DNA of 7,550 bases from Fimbriimonadales bacterium (GCA_025060055.1 JANXCK010000032.1:1-7550); one strand, 5' to 3'. Positions 1-7,245 are shown, numbered from the stretch's first letter. The notes: generated from the letters alone by a model not told the origin. Numbers and translations are program-made.

Positions 1-358
1 GTACCATCGAGTCCACATCACGCCCCACATAGCCGACTTCCGTGAACTTAGTCGCCTCAACCTTCACAAAGGGGGCACGCACCAGCATCGCCAAGCGGCG
101 GGCGATTTCGGTCTTGCCCACGCCAGTAGGACCTATCATCAGGATGTTTTTGGGCAGGATTTCGTCGCGCAATTCGGGGGCGAGCTGCTGGCGGCGGTAG
201 CGATTGCGTAGCGCGATGGCAACGGCACGCTTCGCTTTGGCTTGCCCGACGATGTACTTGTCCAGTTCAGCGACAATCTGGCGCGGCGTGAGCGATTCAA
301 TTGGAATCACGATATCGGCTTTCACAGCCTTAAGTGTACCCCTGCGGGCACAGGGCAT
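1..358 (-). CDS. hslU: HslU (ClpY), ATPase subunit of the HslUV protease, N-terminal part
   Basis: HslU is the cytoplasmic AAA+ unfoldase that feeds proteins to the HslV peptidase. About 119 N-terminal residues are visible; the gene runs off the left edge, where most of its roughly 450 codons would lie. The sequence shows the family hallmarks in order: SLTPRQIVAELDKYIVGQ, then LRNRYRRQQL, then the Walker A loop GPTGVGKTEIARRLA, then KVEATKFTEVGYVGRDVDSMV at the edge. I chose ATG at 358 because AGGAG (371-367) lies 8 nt upstream. An in-frame GTG at 325 would give a start closer to the usual family N-terminus, but its best purine run (AGGGG) is 13 nt away. The ATG adds 11 residues (MPCARRGTLKA). 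The gene starts 31 bp after the stop of the dockerin-repeat gene. hslV is not seen in this window. The identification is sure; the start is moderately sure. Confidence 0.96.
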   Translation of the reverse strand, partial: MPCARRGTLKAVKADIVIPIESLTPRQIVAELDKYIVGQAKAKRAVAIALRNRYRRQQLAPELRDEILPKNILMIGPTGVGKTEIARRLAMLVRAPFVKVEATKFTEVGYVGRDVDSMV

Positions 359-366
359 GCGAATTG

Positions 367-371
367 CTCCT
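367..371 (-). promoter_or_regulatory. Ribosome binding site deciding the hslU start
   Basis: On the minus strand AGGAG stands 8 nt before the ATG at 358. It favours this ATG over the in-frame GTG at 325. The site lies in the 31-bp gap right after the stop codon of the upstream dockerin-repeat gene, which suggests a shared transcript. Confidence 0.6.
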
Positions 372-389
372 GTGCTCGCTGCGCGCTGG

Positions 390-815
390 TCAGCAGCCGC
401 TGCCAAAGTTGAATAATAAAACGAGTAAGTCGGCGTTGTTCACTGCGCCGTCGCAGTTGACGTCGGCGATGTTGCTGCCAGTCGCACCGAAATTGAACCA
501 CACCTGCAGCAAGTCGGCGTTGTTCACGCAGTTGTTGCCGTCCACATCGCCGTTGGTGGGGATACAGGTCGGGATCAAGAACCAAAAACCGCCCGTAAGT
601 CGGAAGCCGCCCCCGCTGAGTTCATCCAGTCGCGTGGCATCGGGCTGACCAGCGGTGCCGCCGAGCGTGAAACCGCTCCCCGAAGCGAAGGTGACCCCGC
701 CTGCGTCGATTGTCCACCAGGTCAGGTCATACCCGCTGCCTGATTGGGCGTGGGCGAGTGTCAGGCTCAGCAGCGCAAGGGCTGCGACACTCATCAGTTT
801 CAGCAGTGTTTTCAT
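390..815 (-). CDS. Small secreted protein with two dockerin type I-like repeats
   Basis: The 141-residue product has a signal peptide (lysine-containing N-terminus MKTLLK, hydrophobic core to about residue 20, likely cleavage after AHA at 23), a Gly/Trp-rich middle (YDLTWWTIDAGG, GFTLGGTAGQPDA, GGGFRLTGGFW), and two C-terminal calcium-loop repeats. Repeat 1 has candidate ligands D90, D92, N94 and D101; repeat 2 has D118, N120, D122 and D129. Both continue as NNADLL...FNFG, and the chain ends GSGC. Type I dockerins bind cohesins in cellulosomes, but such repeats also occur as C-terminal tails of secreted proteins in bacteria without cellulosomes, and no cohesin is seen here. I chose ATG 815 over ATG 848 because AGGAG (828-824) is 8 nt upstream and the signal peptide starts there. 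There is no enzymatic domain and the function is unknown. Confidence 0.85.
   Translation of the reverse strand: MKTLLKLMSVAALALLSLTLAHAQSGSGYDLTWWTIDAGGVTFASGSGFTLGGTAGQPDATRLDELSGGGFRLTGGFWFLIPTCIPTNGDVDGNNCVNNADLLQVWFNFGATGSNIADVNCDGAVNNADLLVLLFNFGSGC
427..527 (-). repeat. Internal direct repeat encoding the two dockerin-like loops
   Basis: An identical 17-bp word occurs at 427-443 and 511-527, an offset of 84 bp (28 codons, in frame). It encodes the shared VNNADL core of the two calcium-loop repeats. This points to an internal duplication or to strong constraint. Confidence 0.8.
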
Positions 816-860
816 TTTCAAGTCTCCTTCGATTTGGTACTGGGGCAAACCTCTGGGTCT

Positions 861-908
861 GCCCTTGACCCCTCTCCCACTGCGTGGGAGAGGGGTAGGG
901 TTGAGGGC
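861..908 (-). repeat. REP-like hairpin repeat, copy 1 (possible terminator)
   Basis: A perfect 13-bp stem (868-880 with 884-896, loop TGC) is built of CCCTCTCCC and GGGAGAGGG. Outer arms 861-865 and 904-908 also pair. On the minus strand it begins GCCCTCA and directly abuts the TAA (911-909) that ends the shifted frame of the protease gene. A second copy in the same orientation lies at 7411-7455. The hairpin could end or protect the upstream mRNA, but no U-run follows the stem, so it is not a standard intrinsic terminator. Confidence 0.8.
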
Positions 909-1056
909 TTACGGCGCACCGATGCGCACCACGCCTGAGCTGCCGTCGCGTTCTAAGCGCATCGCGCGCCAGAGTCGGAACCGCTCGTTGTAGTTGCCAG
1001 GGCGAATACGCACCGTGCCGTTCGTCTGCACGCAAACGGTGGCTTCGTACATGGTG
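909..1056 (-). pseudogene. Probable true C-terminus of the protease in a shifted frame
   Basis: Where the protease frame loses protein character, the frame displaced by one base reads MYEATVCVQTNGTVRIRPGN and continues as YNERFRLWRAMRLERDG to ...GVVRIGAP, with TAA at 911-909. The TVRIRPGNYNE stretch, followed by alternating hydrophobic residues, resembles a rung of a parallel beta-helix. It looks like a real C-terminal appendage. One missing base (or two extra) near 1050-1057 would rejoin the frames. No slippery heptamer is evident there, so an indel or sequencing error is likelier than programmed frameshifting. Confidence 0.5.
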
Positions 1057-2329
1057 TTGAGCAGCCGCTTCCACCCGACAAAGTGCCTCGCACACGACGG
1101 CTGCCGTCCATCACAGGCGAACCTGAGGAGCCTGGCTGGGTACCGTAAGTCGTGTAGTCCACGCGCCAAGTATCCGCAATAAAGCACGGCGGAACCTGAC
1201 AGGAGGGCGTCCCTGGCGGACAGAAGCAGACATCGTTTGCGGAACCGACAACCGCCCCAAACGAAATGCGCTTGAAGGTGCCACCTGGATGGTGGATACC
1301 CGTTGCCGCGCTGCCGCTCGCCCAGCTGCTGCTGGCGTCCCAGCCAAGATAGAGCCCCGCCGCAATCGGTTCGCGAGACCCCAGCAAAGTCCAGTCGCTA
1401 TCGGGATGCCGTTTGAGCAAGAGCGAACCCACGCTGCGCGGCAGCGAGTTCGGGTCGGGCGGCGTGCCGTCGCACGTGGCGTTCTGGAAGTTCCACACGA
1501 AGACCGTGTTATTCGCCTCTGTCTGATTGTCCACGCAGTGGTGCGCCGTCATAATGATAGGCGCAAAGTCCACTGAAGCGCGGTTGAGTGCAGCGCCTGA
1601 GCAAAACCCGACTATTCCCGACGATGAAATGAAGGAAAGCATCGTCACGCCTCGCGCCTCACTATCGCGCCAGTCTGGCTCGCAGGCGACATCGCGGAAG
1701 GTACAGCTCGCGGGCGCAAAGTCGCCCCCAAACGCGCCCTCCAACTCAAACACATACGCAATCGCGGTCAGCTCCGGCAACTGAACCCGCTCCGCGCCCA
1801 ACGGGAGGTAAAACTCCAGCCCAATCCATTCGCCAAAGATGATGGTCGTCCACCACGTGCCGTCCTCGTTCAGGACGGGATGGCTGTAGGGACCGAAGGC
1901 ATAGCCGCCTTTGGGATCATACACCCGCAGCTGCTCGCCGTTGCGCCCAAAGTCGCCTGTGAACTGGACGCGCAGGGCTTTAGCATCTTGCGAGTACAGC
2001 TCAAGGGCGGCGACCCGCCCGCCTTCGGGCAGGTTGCGCCAGCGCAGGCGTTTCATCAAGTCAGGGGGCGCGGGCGCAACATACCCTGCGGGGTGAAACC
2101 CCACCGCTCGGTAGCCTTCCCACGAAGGGTCAGGACGCTCGGTGCGGGGCAGCTGCACTTGTACTGCAGGGATTTGCGGCGCAAGGCGTGTTCCTGGCAA
2201 CAGCATCGTTGTTGGTTCGGGCGCAGGGACGCCGTCAACAGCAACCTCGGTAGGAAGCAGGTTCTCTTCCTGTGCCAGTGCTGCTGCAGCCAATACGATG
2301 GCTAAGGCGATGTTCAGGTAGCGTTTCAT
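953..2329 (-). CDS. Secreted trypsin-like (lysyl-endopeptidase-like, S1) serine protease, frameshifted near its C-terminus
   Basis: The 458-residue frame starts with a signal peptide (MKRYLNIALAIVLAAAALA, cleavage near residue 19). A region of about 190 residues follows that could be a propeptide or an extra domain. The protease domain spans about 205-425. The triad is visible: His264 in MTAHHC, Asp312 in SDWTLL, and Ser402 in GTQPGSSGSP. The TAHHC, DWTLL and LYLGWDASSS pattern resembles Achromobacter-type lysyl endopeptidase. Many cysteines (e.g. 209, 216, 243, 265, 286, 368, 370, 377, 382) suggest disulfides and an extracellular site. The start is firm: AAGGAGG lies 7 nt before ATG 2329. 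The gene begins 12 bp after the tail-fibre-like gene, so the two form an operon. After GTLSGGSGCST (about residue 425) the frame becomes Arg/Thr/Cys-rich and stops at 953, while another frame stays protein-like to 909. Substrate preference for lysine is inferred only. Confidence 0.88.
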   Translation of the reverse strand: MKRYLNIALAIVLAAAALAQEENLLPTEVAVDGVPAPEPTTMLLPGTRLAPQIPAVQVQLPRTERPDPSWEGYRAVGFHPAGYVAPAPPDLMKRLRWRNLPEGGRVAALELYSQDAKALRVQFTGDFGRNGEQLRVYDPKGGYAFGPYSHPVLNEDGTWWTTIIFGEWIGLEFYLPLGAERVQLPELTAIAYVFELEGAFGGDFAPASCTFRDVACEPDWRDSEARGVTMLSFISSSGIVGFCSGAALNRASVDFAPIIMTAHHCVDNQTEANNTVFVWNFQNATCDGTPPDPNSLPRSVGSLLLKRHPDSDWTLLGSREPIAAGLYLGWDASSSWASGSAATGIHHPGGTFKRISFGAVVGSANDVCFCPPGTPSCQVPPCFIADTWRVDYTTYGTQPGSSGSPVMDGSRRVRGTLSGGSGCSTPCTKPPFACRRTARCVFALATTTSGSDSGARCA

Positions 2330-2330
2330 C

Positions 2331-2337
2331 GTTGTGC
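2331..2337 (-). promoter_or_regulatory. Strong Shine-Dalgarno of the protease gene at the operon junction
   Basis: A minus-strand AAGGAGG-type site lies in the 12-bp gap between the TAA of the tail-fibre-like gene (2344-2342) and ATG 2329. There is no room for a promoter in the gap itself, so the two genes are probably transcribed together. The edges given are approximate. Confidence 0.6.
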
Positions 2338-2341
2338 CTCC

Positions 2342-3982
2342 TTATTGTAAGTTCACGAGCACCAGCACCATGCCCGTTTTGCCTTTCTCAAGGCGGGTCA
2401 TGGCTTTGCCGATGATTGCGCCCTGCGCCTTGGCGAGGTCGTCCGCCTTCATCGCATAACCAGGGCGCTCAGCGGTGGTCAGAAAGTCGCCGGGTTCAAT
2501 CGCGCGTTCGGTGGCGTCAGCGTAGACCCACACGCGCCCGCTGATGGCGATAGGCGTATGGCTCTCGCTGCCTTCCGTGCTGCCCAAGATGATGCCCTTA
2601 GACAGCCCGTTCGCGCCCGCCACTACGCCCACCACGCGCTTGCTGTACGCGCCTTGCGCCTTGCGCAGATGTCCCGGGTTGTCGGGGTCAATCTCCACCA
2701 CCATGCCGGGTTCCACTGTGTCGGTGACAGGGAACTTCTCGGCGAGGTCAGCGCCCGTGATTTCCAGCACTCGGACTTCCACCGTTCCGTCGCCACGAAT
2801 GCGCATAATGTTGCCACCGTAGCTCGGATAGCCGCTGTTCCAGAAGGCGATACTGTCCGCGTTGGCGTTCGTGCCCGTGCCGATGTAGCCCGCGATGTGC
2901 CACTTGCGCGCCGTATTCGTGTTGGTGAACTCCAAGCGCGCCACATCGTTTGCAGTCTCGTGCAGGCGCAGGGTGGCGTTGTCTAAGGTGCTGTCAGCAG
3001 CCACGTTCAATCGCGCCGTCATCAGAGACGCGGTACCGATGCCCACATTCCCCGAGAAGTGCCCACGCCCGATGAAGAAGCCTGCCCATGCGTTCGCACC
3101 CAATGCAGCTCCACGCACAGCGATGCCATCCGCGCCGTTCGCTACGCTGTTCAGCCCCCAAGCTGAGGAGCCAGACACTTCGACGCGTAGCCCGTCAGCA
3201 AGGGTGCCCGTGTTCGTGTTGGCAATGTTGATTAGGCGTTCGTTGCGGTCGCCGCGCACCTCCAGCAGATAGGCAGGCGTGTTGGTGCCCACACCCACAT
3301 TGCCAGTGTTCGTGTTGTAGATGTTGTTCCCGCTCACTGCCCACACAGTCGCGCTGGCAGGTAAGTCCGCCCAGCTCGCGTTTCCACTGGCGTCGCTGGT
3401 CAGCACGCGCCCCGCCGCCGCACCTCGCGGATACTGCAACACGCCTGTGTTCAGATTGATGCTTAGGCGGGAGATGCCGTTGCCCAAGAAATGGAAGCTG
3501 TCGTCGCTGTCGCGATATTGCAAGCCCCAGTTTGTAAACGGCGGCGAGTGGGTAATCACCATACGGTCAGGGTTCGTCGTGCCGCCTTGGAACATGTTGA
3601 GCAGCGTGGCCGTGTTCGCGTAGGGCGTCGGGTTGAGCGGAATGCGCGGACTGAGGGTGATGGTAGTAGAACCCTGAATAATCTGAACCTCCAAGAAGCG
3701 CGGGGCGCCTGTCCACACGCTGGCGGGCGGATCCAGTGTCACGGTGAACAGTCCGCTGTTCACGGTCACAGAGATGGTTGTTGATTGCCAGACGAGGGTT
3801 CCGCCTGCTGATGCATCGAAAATGCGGAACACCATCGGAAGAGTACCGCCAAATGGTGCGGTGCCTTGGCGCAGGAACCCCTGAAAAGTGAACGCTTGGG
3901 TCACGCCTTGTGCGAAGGCGTTGCTCAGCACTGCAAGCGCGAGAACCACGCAAAGCCCAAAAGTGTGCACTCGTTTCAGCAT
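2342..3982 (-). CDS. Secreted tail-fibre-like protein with a Peptidase_G2-like C-terminal domain
   Basis: The product has 546 residues. Residues 1-25 form a signal peptide ending AFAQ. Residues 27-125 (FTFQGFLRQG, IFDASAGGTLVW, SGLFTVTLD, LSPRIPLNPTPYA) match the beta-sandwich module common at the N-terminus of bacterial 'tail fiber domain' secreted proteins. Residues 187-207 (GAAAGRVLTSDASGNASW) and two NVGxGT motifs (229-233 and 312-317) are typical of fibre shafts, often trimeric. From about 408, TGADLAEKF opens a C-terminal domain (PGMVVEIDPDNPG, KRVVGVVAGANG, ISGRVWVYADA, IEPGDFLTT, AQGAIIGKAMT) resembling phage intramolecular-chaperone or Peptidase_G2-type modules, which can self-cleave after trimerisation. 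I chose ATG 3982, not 4033, because AAGGAGG is 6 nt upstream and the signal peptide starts there. It probably sits at the cell surface. A phage origin is possible, but no other phage gene is near. Self-cleavage is inferred. Confidence 0.78.
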   Translation of the reverse strand: MLKRVHTFGLCVVLALAVLSNAFAQGVTQAFTFQGFLRQGTAPFGGTLPMVFRIFDASAGGTLVWQSTTISVTVNSGLFTVTLDPPASVWTGAPRFLEVQIIQGSTTITLSPRIPLNPTPYANTATLLNMFQGGTTNPDRMVITHSPPFTNWGLQYRDSDDSFHFLGNGISRLSINLNTGVLQYPRGAAAGRVLTSDASGNASWADLPASATVWAVSGNNIYNTNTGNVGVGTNTPAYLLEVRGDRNERLINIANTNTGTLADGLRVEVSGSSAWGLNSVANGADGIAVRGAALGANAWAGFFIGRGHFSGNVGIGTASLMTARLNVAADSTLDNATLRLHETANDVARLEFTNTNTARKWHIAGYIGTGTNANADSIAFWNSGYPSYGGNIMRIRGDGTVEVRVLEITGADLAEKFPVTDTVEPGMVVEIDPDNPGHLRKAQGAYSKRVVGVVAGANGLSKGIILGSTEGSESHTPIAISGRVWVYADATERAIEPGDFLTTAERPGYAMKADDLAKAQGAIIGKAMTRLEKGKTGMVLVLVNLQ

Positions 3983-4065
3983 ACCAGACCTCCTTCGCGC
4001 GCTTTCGATACGCGCATAACCTATTTTACACATGTGGTCTTAACGGACTCTTAAATCGCCTCCTC
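3983..4065 (-). other. Short gap between the regulator and the tail-fibre-like gene, with a weak possible promoter
   Basis: The 83-bp gap holds a TAAAAT hexamer (minus strand, 4028-4023) about 40 bp before ATG 3982. No convincing -35 element stands 16-18 bp upstream. It also holds the second copy of a 15-bp tandem repeat (4048-4062) and the AAGGAGG of the next gene. I see no stem-loop terminator, so read-through from the regulator gene is plausible. Confidence 0.3.
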
Positions 4066-4077
4066 TTAAATCGCCTC
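4048..4077 (-). repeat. 15-bp perfect tandem duplication over the regulator's stop codon
   Basis: Positions 4048-4062 and 4063-4077 are identical and adjacent. On the minus strand the unit is GAGGCGATTTAAGAG, which encodes Glu-Ala-Ile-stop-Glu. The first copy in the gene's direction (4077-4063) contains the working TAA (4068-4066). The second repeats the same codons and a second in-frame TAA 15 nt later. Confidence 0.9.
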
Positions 4078-7000
4078 ATGTCCTGGTTGGGGCAAATTCC
4101 GACATTTTTGCAGTGCCAGCTTGCGTCCCATCGCTTGATTGAGTTGTATAGCTTCTTGCAAAGCGGTGCGAGCGCGTTCAGTATTACCCTGACGGGCATA
4201 CGCTTCCGCCAGGTATTGTAGTGCAATGGCTTGCTCAGGGCGCCAGTTGTGCGCTTGGCATTCGCGCACGCGCTGCTCCAGCCATTCAAGCGCCTCGTGG
4301 TCGCCCGCGCAGGCACGCAGATAGGCGCAGTGGACGTCCTGGAAAGGCATGTGTTGAGAGGCGACGCCGCGCTCGAGGAGGCGCTGAGCGTCTGCGGCAT
4401 AGCGCAGGGCAGTCTCCAGATCGCCCTGCGTGTACGCGCAGAGTGCCGCCTGTTCCAGCATGTGCCCCGCGCCGAGCCAGTTTTGCTCCAGCTCTTGAGC
4501 AGTGGCTTCAGCAAGGGCAGACTCCATCGCCTGGGCGAGTTCGCCCTGCTCGCGCCACAGGTACACTTGCAGCCAGCGCGTGAAAAACGGCGATAAGCCC
4601 AGCTGACGCTCCCGCTCCGCGCAAGTCTCCAGCAGCTGCTGCGCTTGCGCCAGCTCGCCTTGCTGCAGCCAGCAACTCGCCTGCACATGCTGCACGCGAT
4701 GCAGGTGGAGCACGTCGCCCAGCTGCATGTAAAGCCGCTGCGCTTCGTTCAGGTAGCGCATGGCGCGTGTGTATTCTCCGAAAATCATCAGCGGTTCAAT
4801 CAGCGCTTCCAGCGCGTAGCCCAGCAGCACAGGGTCGCCCAGCTGCTGCGCCAGCTGGATGCCTTCCTCACGCCAGCGCAGAATGTCGTCTACATGTTCG
4901 AAGTAGGGCATCAGGTAGTGGAGGTTGTAATGCATGTGGACATCGGCATCGCACGGAAAGCGTTTGCGCAGCTGGCGCCAGTAGCGTTGCGTGGTGGGCG
5001 TGTCGTGGAGCGCCATCGCCACGCGCACAATCCAGAACATCGCCCAGCTGCGGCGCGGGTCGCGCCGATCTACCTGTCGGAGCGCGTGGGCGACAGGCTG
5101 CGCTTGGTGAAATCGCCCTGTTTCGACCAGCAGGCGCATCTGCATCAGGCGCACCTCGATCGCATCGTAAGGGGCGAGCCTGCCTGAGTCGAGCCAGCGT
5201 TGCAGGCGGTTCAGGGCGTCGTCATGTAGCGGGCGCAGATACCAGTACCGTTCCGTCGCCCGCATCAGGCGCGCCGCCTCATGCAGCTTACCTGCCTGCT
5301 CCAGAGCCGTCAGCGCGCGCATAAGGAGCGGGCGCGCCTCGTCCCAGAACGCCAGCCAATCGGGTAGCTGCGCTGTGTAGGCATCCTTGGCGCGGTCAAG
5401 GGCGGTTCGAAGCGCCCACGCGCACAGGCGTCTCTCGGCAGCGCGACGCGTGACCTCGTTAAGCAGGCTCTGAGCGAACTCGCGCACGGTCTCCAGCATC
5501 CGATAGCGCGTCGGAGCCTCACCCACTCGCTGAATTAGGCAGGCATCCTGCAGGGGCAGGAGCGTCTCCTCCAACTGGCTTAGCGTCAAGCCCGAAATCA
5601 TGCACGCCTGCTGCATTGTCCATGTCTCAGGTAAGAGGCTCAGCTGTGCCAAGAGGCGTCGGGAACGGAGTGGCAGCAGCGCGACGGTGGTTGCCAGGAC
5701 GCTTTGCATCGTGCTGTGGCGCGGCTCGATGTCGCGCCGACGCGCCCGCAGCCAGTGCAGGCGTTCGTGAATGCGCTCCAGCATCTGGGCAGGGGTGAGC
5801 GCATCCAAGCGCGCTGCCGCCAACTCCAGCGCAAGCGGAATGCCATCCAGTTGGCGGCACAGCGCGTGCAAATCCGAGCAGTTCTGCTCGGTCAGCTCAA
5901 ACTGCGGCACAACTTGGCGTGCGCGCTCGATAAACAGGGTCAGTGCAGAGCAATCTGCGGTGGCGTCGCACGCAAGAGGCGTCAGGGCAAAAATCGTCTC
6001 GCCCTCGATGCGCAGCGGCAGGCGCGAGGTGATACAGAGGCGCAACACGGAGACTCGCCGAAGCAGTTCAGCCACCGCATACGCGCCGTCGGGTAGTAGA
6101 TGCTCGAAGTTGTCCAGAAACAGCAGCGGGCAGTTTTGAGTGCAGTAGCGTTGGAGCGTTTCCAGCAAGTCGTGGGTCGGCGCCAGCCCCAGCGTTTGGA
6201 TGAGATGGGGAACCAGCTGCGCTGCGTTGCTGATAGCGGAGAGCGCGACCCAGTGGATGGGCGTTTCGCCATCAGCAGCGAGCTGGTGCGCCATCTCCAA
6301 CGCTAAGCGTGTCTTGCCCACACCGGCCAGCCCCACAATCGTGATGCAGGCACGCGTCGAGTGGCGCAGCAGCTCCGCCAAGCGAGCCATCTCCCTCTCG
6401 CGCCCCACAAAGCGCGTGGGCGGCAGCGGCGGGAGCGCAGTAGGCAGCGTCGAACGCGCAACACGAACGCTCAGACCGACCTCCAGTCCCCCCGTGAGGC
6501 GCCGTTGCGCTTGCTGCCAAAGCGCGCGTACCGAAGCGGGTGGCGGTTCGCCCGTGAGCCGACGATACTGCTCCTGCCACGCCGCCCCCAACTGCGCCGC
6601 CACCGCGTACTGACGCGCCTGTAGATGAAGTTCCATCAGACGCGCTGCCGCCTCCTCGTCCAGTGGATTGAGCTGAACCTTTTTCGTCAGCCATTCGCAC
6701 ACGCGCTCTGTATAGCCCCGCTCGGAATCGATCTGGATGAGTCGTTCCAACGCATGGAGGCACTGCGCTTGCAACTCTGCGGCACGCTCAATAATCCACG
6801 TGTCGTATAAGCCTAACAGAAACTCGCCTTGGTACAGGCTGAGCGCCAACGCCAAATGCTCATACTGTTGCGCAAGGTCTGTGGTAGCCCGCGCACGCTG
6901 CAGGGCGTTCTCGAACTCCAGCACATCCGCCCGAAAATTTTCGGGATTGAGCGCCACCCACTGTGTGTCTGCTTGTATAAGTGGCTGCCTGTCCCTGCTG

Positions 7001-7245
7001 TGAAAGGCATTGCGTAGTGCGTTCAAGGTGACACTGAGGTTGTTGCGGGCGTAATCTGGTTCCAAACTTTCCCAGAGCAGGTTCGCGAGCAGTTCACGCG
7101 CAAACCGATGCGGCGGGTTCGCTACCAGATAGCTGACCAAGGAGACTGCTTTTGCTGTGCGCAGCCGCGTAACCCGAAGCGTCCCATAGCACGCTTCGAA
7201 ACCTCCGAGCAGGCGGAAGTACCACTTCGTGTCGTGCGGCGGCAC
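4066..7245 (-). CDS. Large SARP/AfsR-like transcriptional regulator (wHTH, BTAD, STAND NTPase, TPR-like)
   Basis: This is a 1059-residue cytoplasmic regulator. Residues about 7-105 look like an OmpR-type winged helix (FRLLGGFEACYG, SYLVANPPHRFARELLANLL, RNNLSVTLNALRNAF). Residues about 105-250 match the bacterial transcriptional activation domain (VLEFENALQRA, LYQGEFLLGL, VQLNPLDEEAAARLMELHLQ, LTGEPPPASVRALWQQ). An NTPase follows: VGREREMARL (280-289), Walker A GLAGVGKT (305-312), Walker B LLFLDN (374-379), ITSR sensor (405-408), GIPLALELAAARL (468-480), then the winged-helix-like YRMLETVREFA (581-591). Residues about 600-1059 are helical and Leu/Ala/Gln-rich with TPR-like repeats. AfsR-type STAND proteins bind DNA and use nucleotide-dependent switching to activate transcription. 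GTG 7245 is the first start in frame; no Shine-Dalgarno precedes it, unlike the neighbouring genes. It lies upstream of two secreted-protein genes on the same strand, which are candidate targets. The ligand is unknown. Confidence 0.92.
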   Translation of the reverse strand: MPPHDTKWYFRLLGGFEACYGTLRVTRLRTAKAVSLVSYLVANPPHRFARELLANLLWESLEPDYARNNLSVTLNALRNAFHSRDRQPLIQADTQWVALNPENFRADVLEFENALQRARATTDLAQQYEHLALALSLYQGEFLLGLYDTWIIERAAELQAQCLHALERLIQIDSERGYTERVCEWLTKKVQLNPLDEEAAARLMELHLQARQYAVAAQLGAAWQEQYRRLTGEPPPASVRALWQQAQRRLTGGLEVGLSVRVARSTLPTALPPLPPTRFVGREREMARLAELLRHSTRACITIVGLAGVGKTRLALEMAHQLAADGETPIHWVALSAISNAAQLVPHLIQTLGLAPTHDLLETLQRYCTQNCPLLFLDNFEHLLPDGAYAVAELLRRVSVLRLCITSRLPLRIEGETIFALTPLACDATADCSALTLFIERARQVVPQFELTEQNCSDLHALCRQLDGIPLALELAAARLDALTPAQMLERIHERLHWLRARRRDIEPRHSTMQSVLATTVALLPLRSRRLLAQLSLLPETWTMQQACMISGLTLSQLEETLLPLQDACLIQRVGEAPTRYRMLETVREFAQSLLNEVTRRAAERRLCAWALRTALDRAKDAYTAQLPDWLAFWDEARPLLMRALTALEQAGKLHEAARLMRATERYWYLRPLHDDALNRLQRWLDSGRLAPYDAIEVRLMQMRLLVETGRFHQAQPVAHALRQVDRRDPRRSWAMFWIVRVAMALHDTPTTQRYWRQLRKRFPCDADVHMHYNLHYLMPYFEHVDDILRWREEGIQLAQQLGDPVLLGYALEALIEPLMIFGEYTRAMRYLNEAQRLYMQLGDVLHLHRVQHVQASCWLQQGELAQAQQLLETCAERERQLGLSPFFTRWLQVYLWREQGELAQAMESALAEATAQELEQNWLGAGHMLEQAALCAYTQGDLETALRYAADAQRLLERGVASQHMPFQDVHCAYLRACAGDHEALEWLEQRVRECQAHNWRPEQAIALQYLAEAYARQGNTERARTALQEAIQLNQAMGRKLALQKCRNLPQPGHEAI

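Noticed and set aside
816..848. Upstream ATG (848) extending the dockerin-repeat protein
   Set aside because: It would place 11 polar residues before a clear signal peptide, while ATG 815 has a strong, well-spaced ribosome site.
861..908. CRISPR-like or tRNA-like structure at the hairpin repeat
   Set aside because: There is one isolated unit with no regular spacers and no cloverleaf; the repeat's other copy is more than 6 kb away.
1045..1075. Programmed ribosomal frameshift in the protease gene
   Set aside because: No slippery heptamer is evident before the frame change, so an indel or sequencing error is the simpler explanation.
727..1095. A 122-codon minus-strand open frame across the protease end, repeat and dockerin gene start
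   Set aside because: It overlaps better-supported frames, runs through the REP-like hairpin, and its composition is Arg/His-rich shadow sequence.
3983..4033. Upstream ATG (4033) extending the tail-fibre-like protein
   Set aside because: The 17 extra residues are Arg-rich and precede a normal signal peptide; AAGGAGG is correctly spaced for ATG 3982.
4221..5324. Several long plus-strand open frames opposite the regulator gene
   Set aside because: They are antisense shadows of a high-GC gene with Ala/Arg/Pro-rich translations and no recognisable domains.
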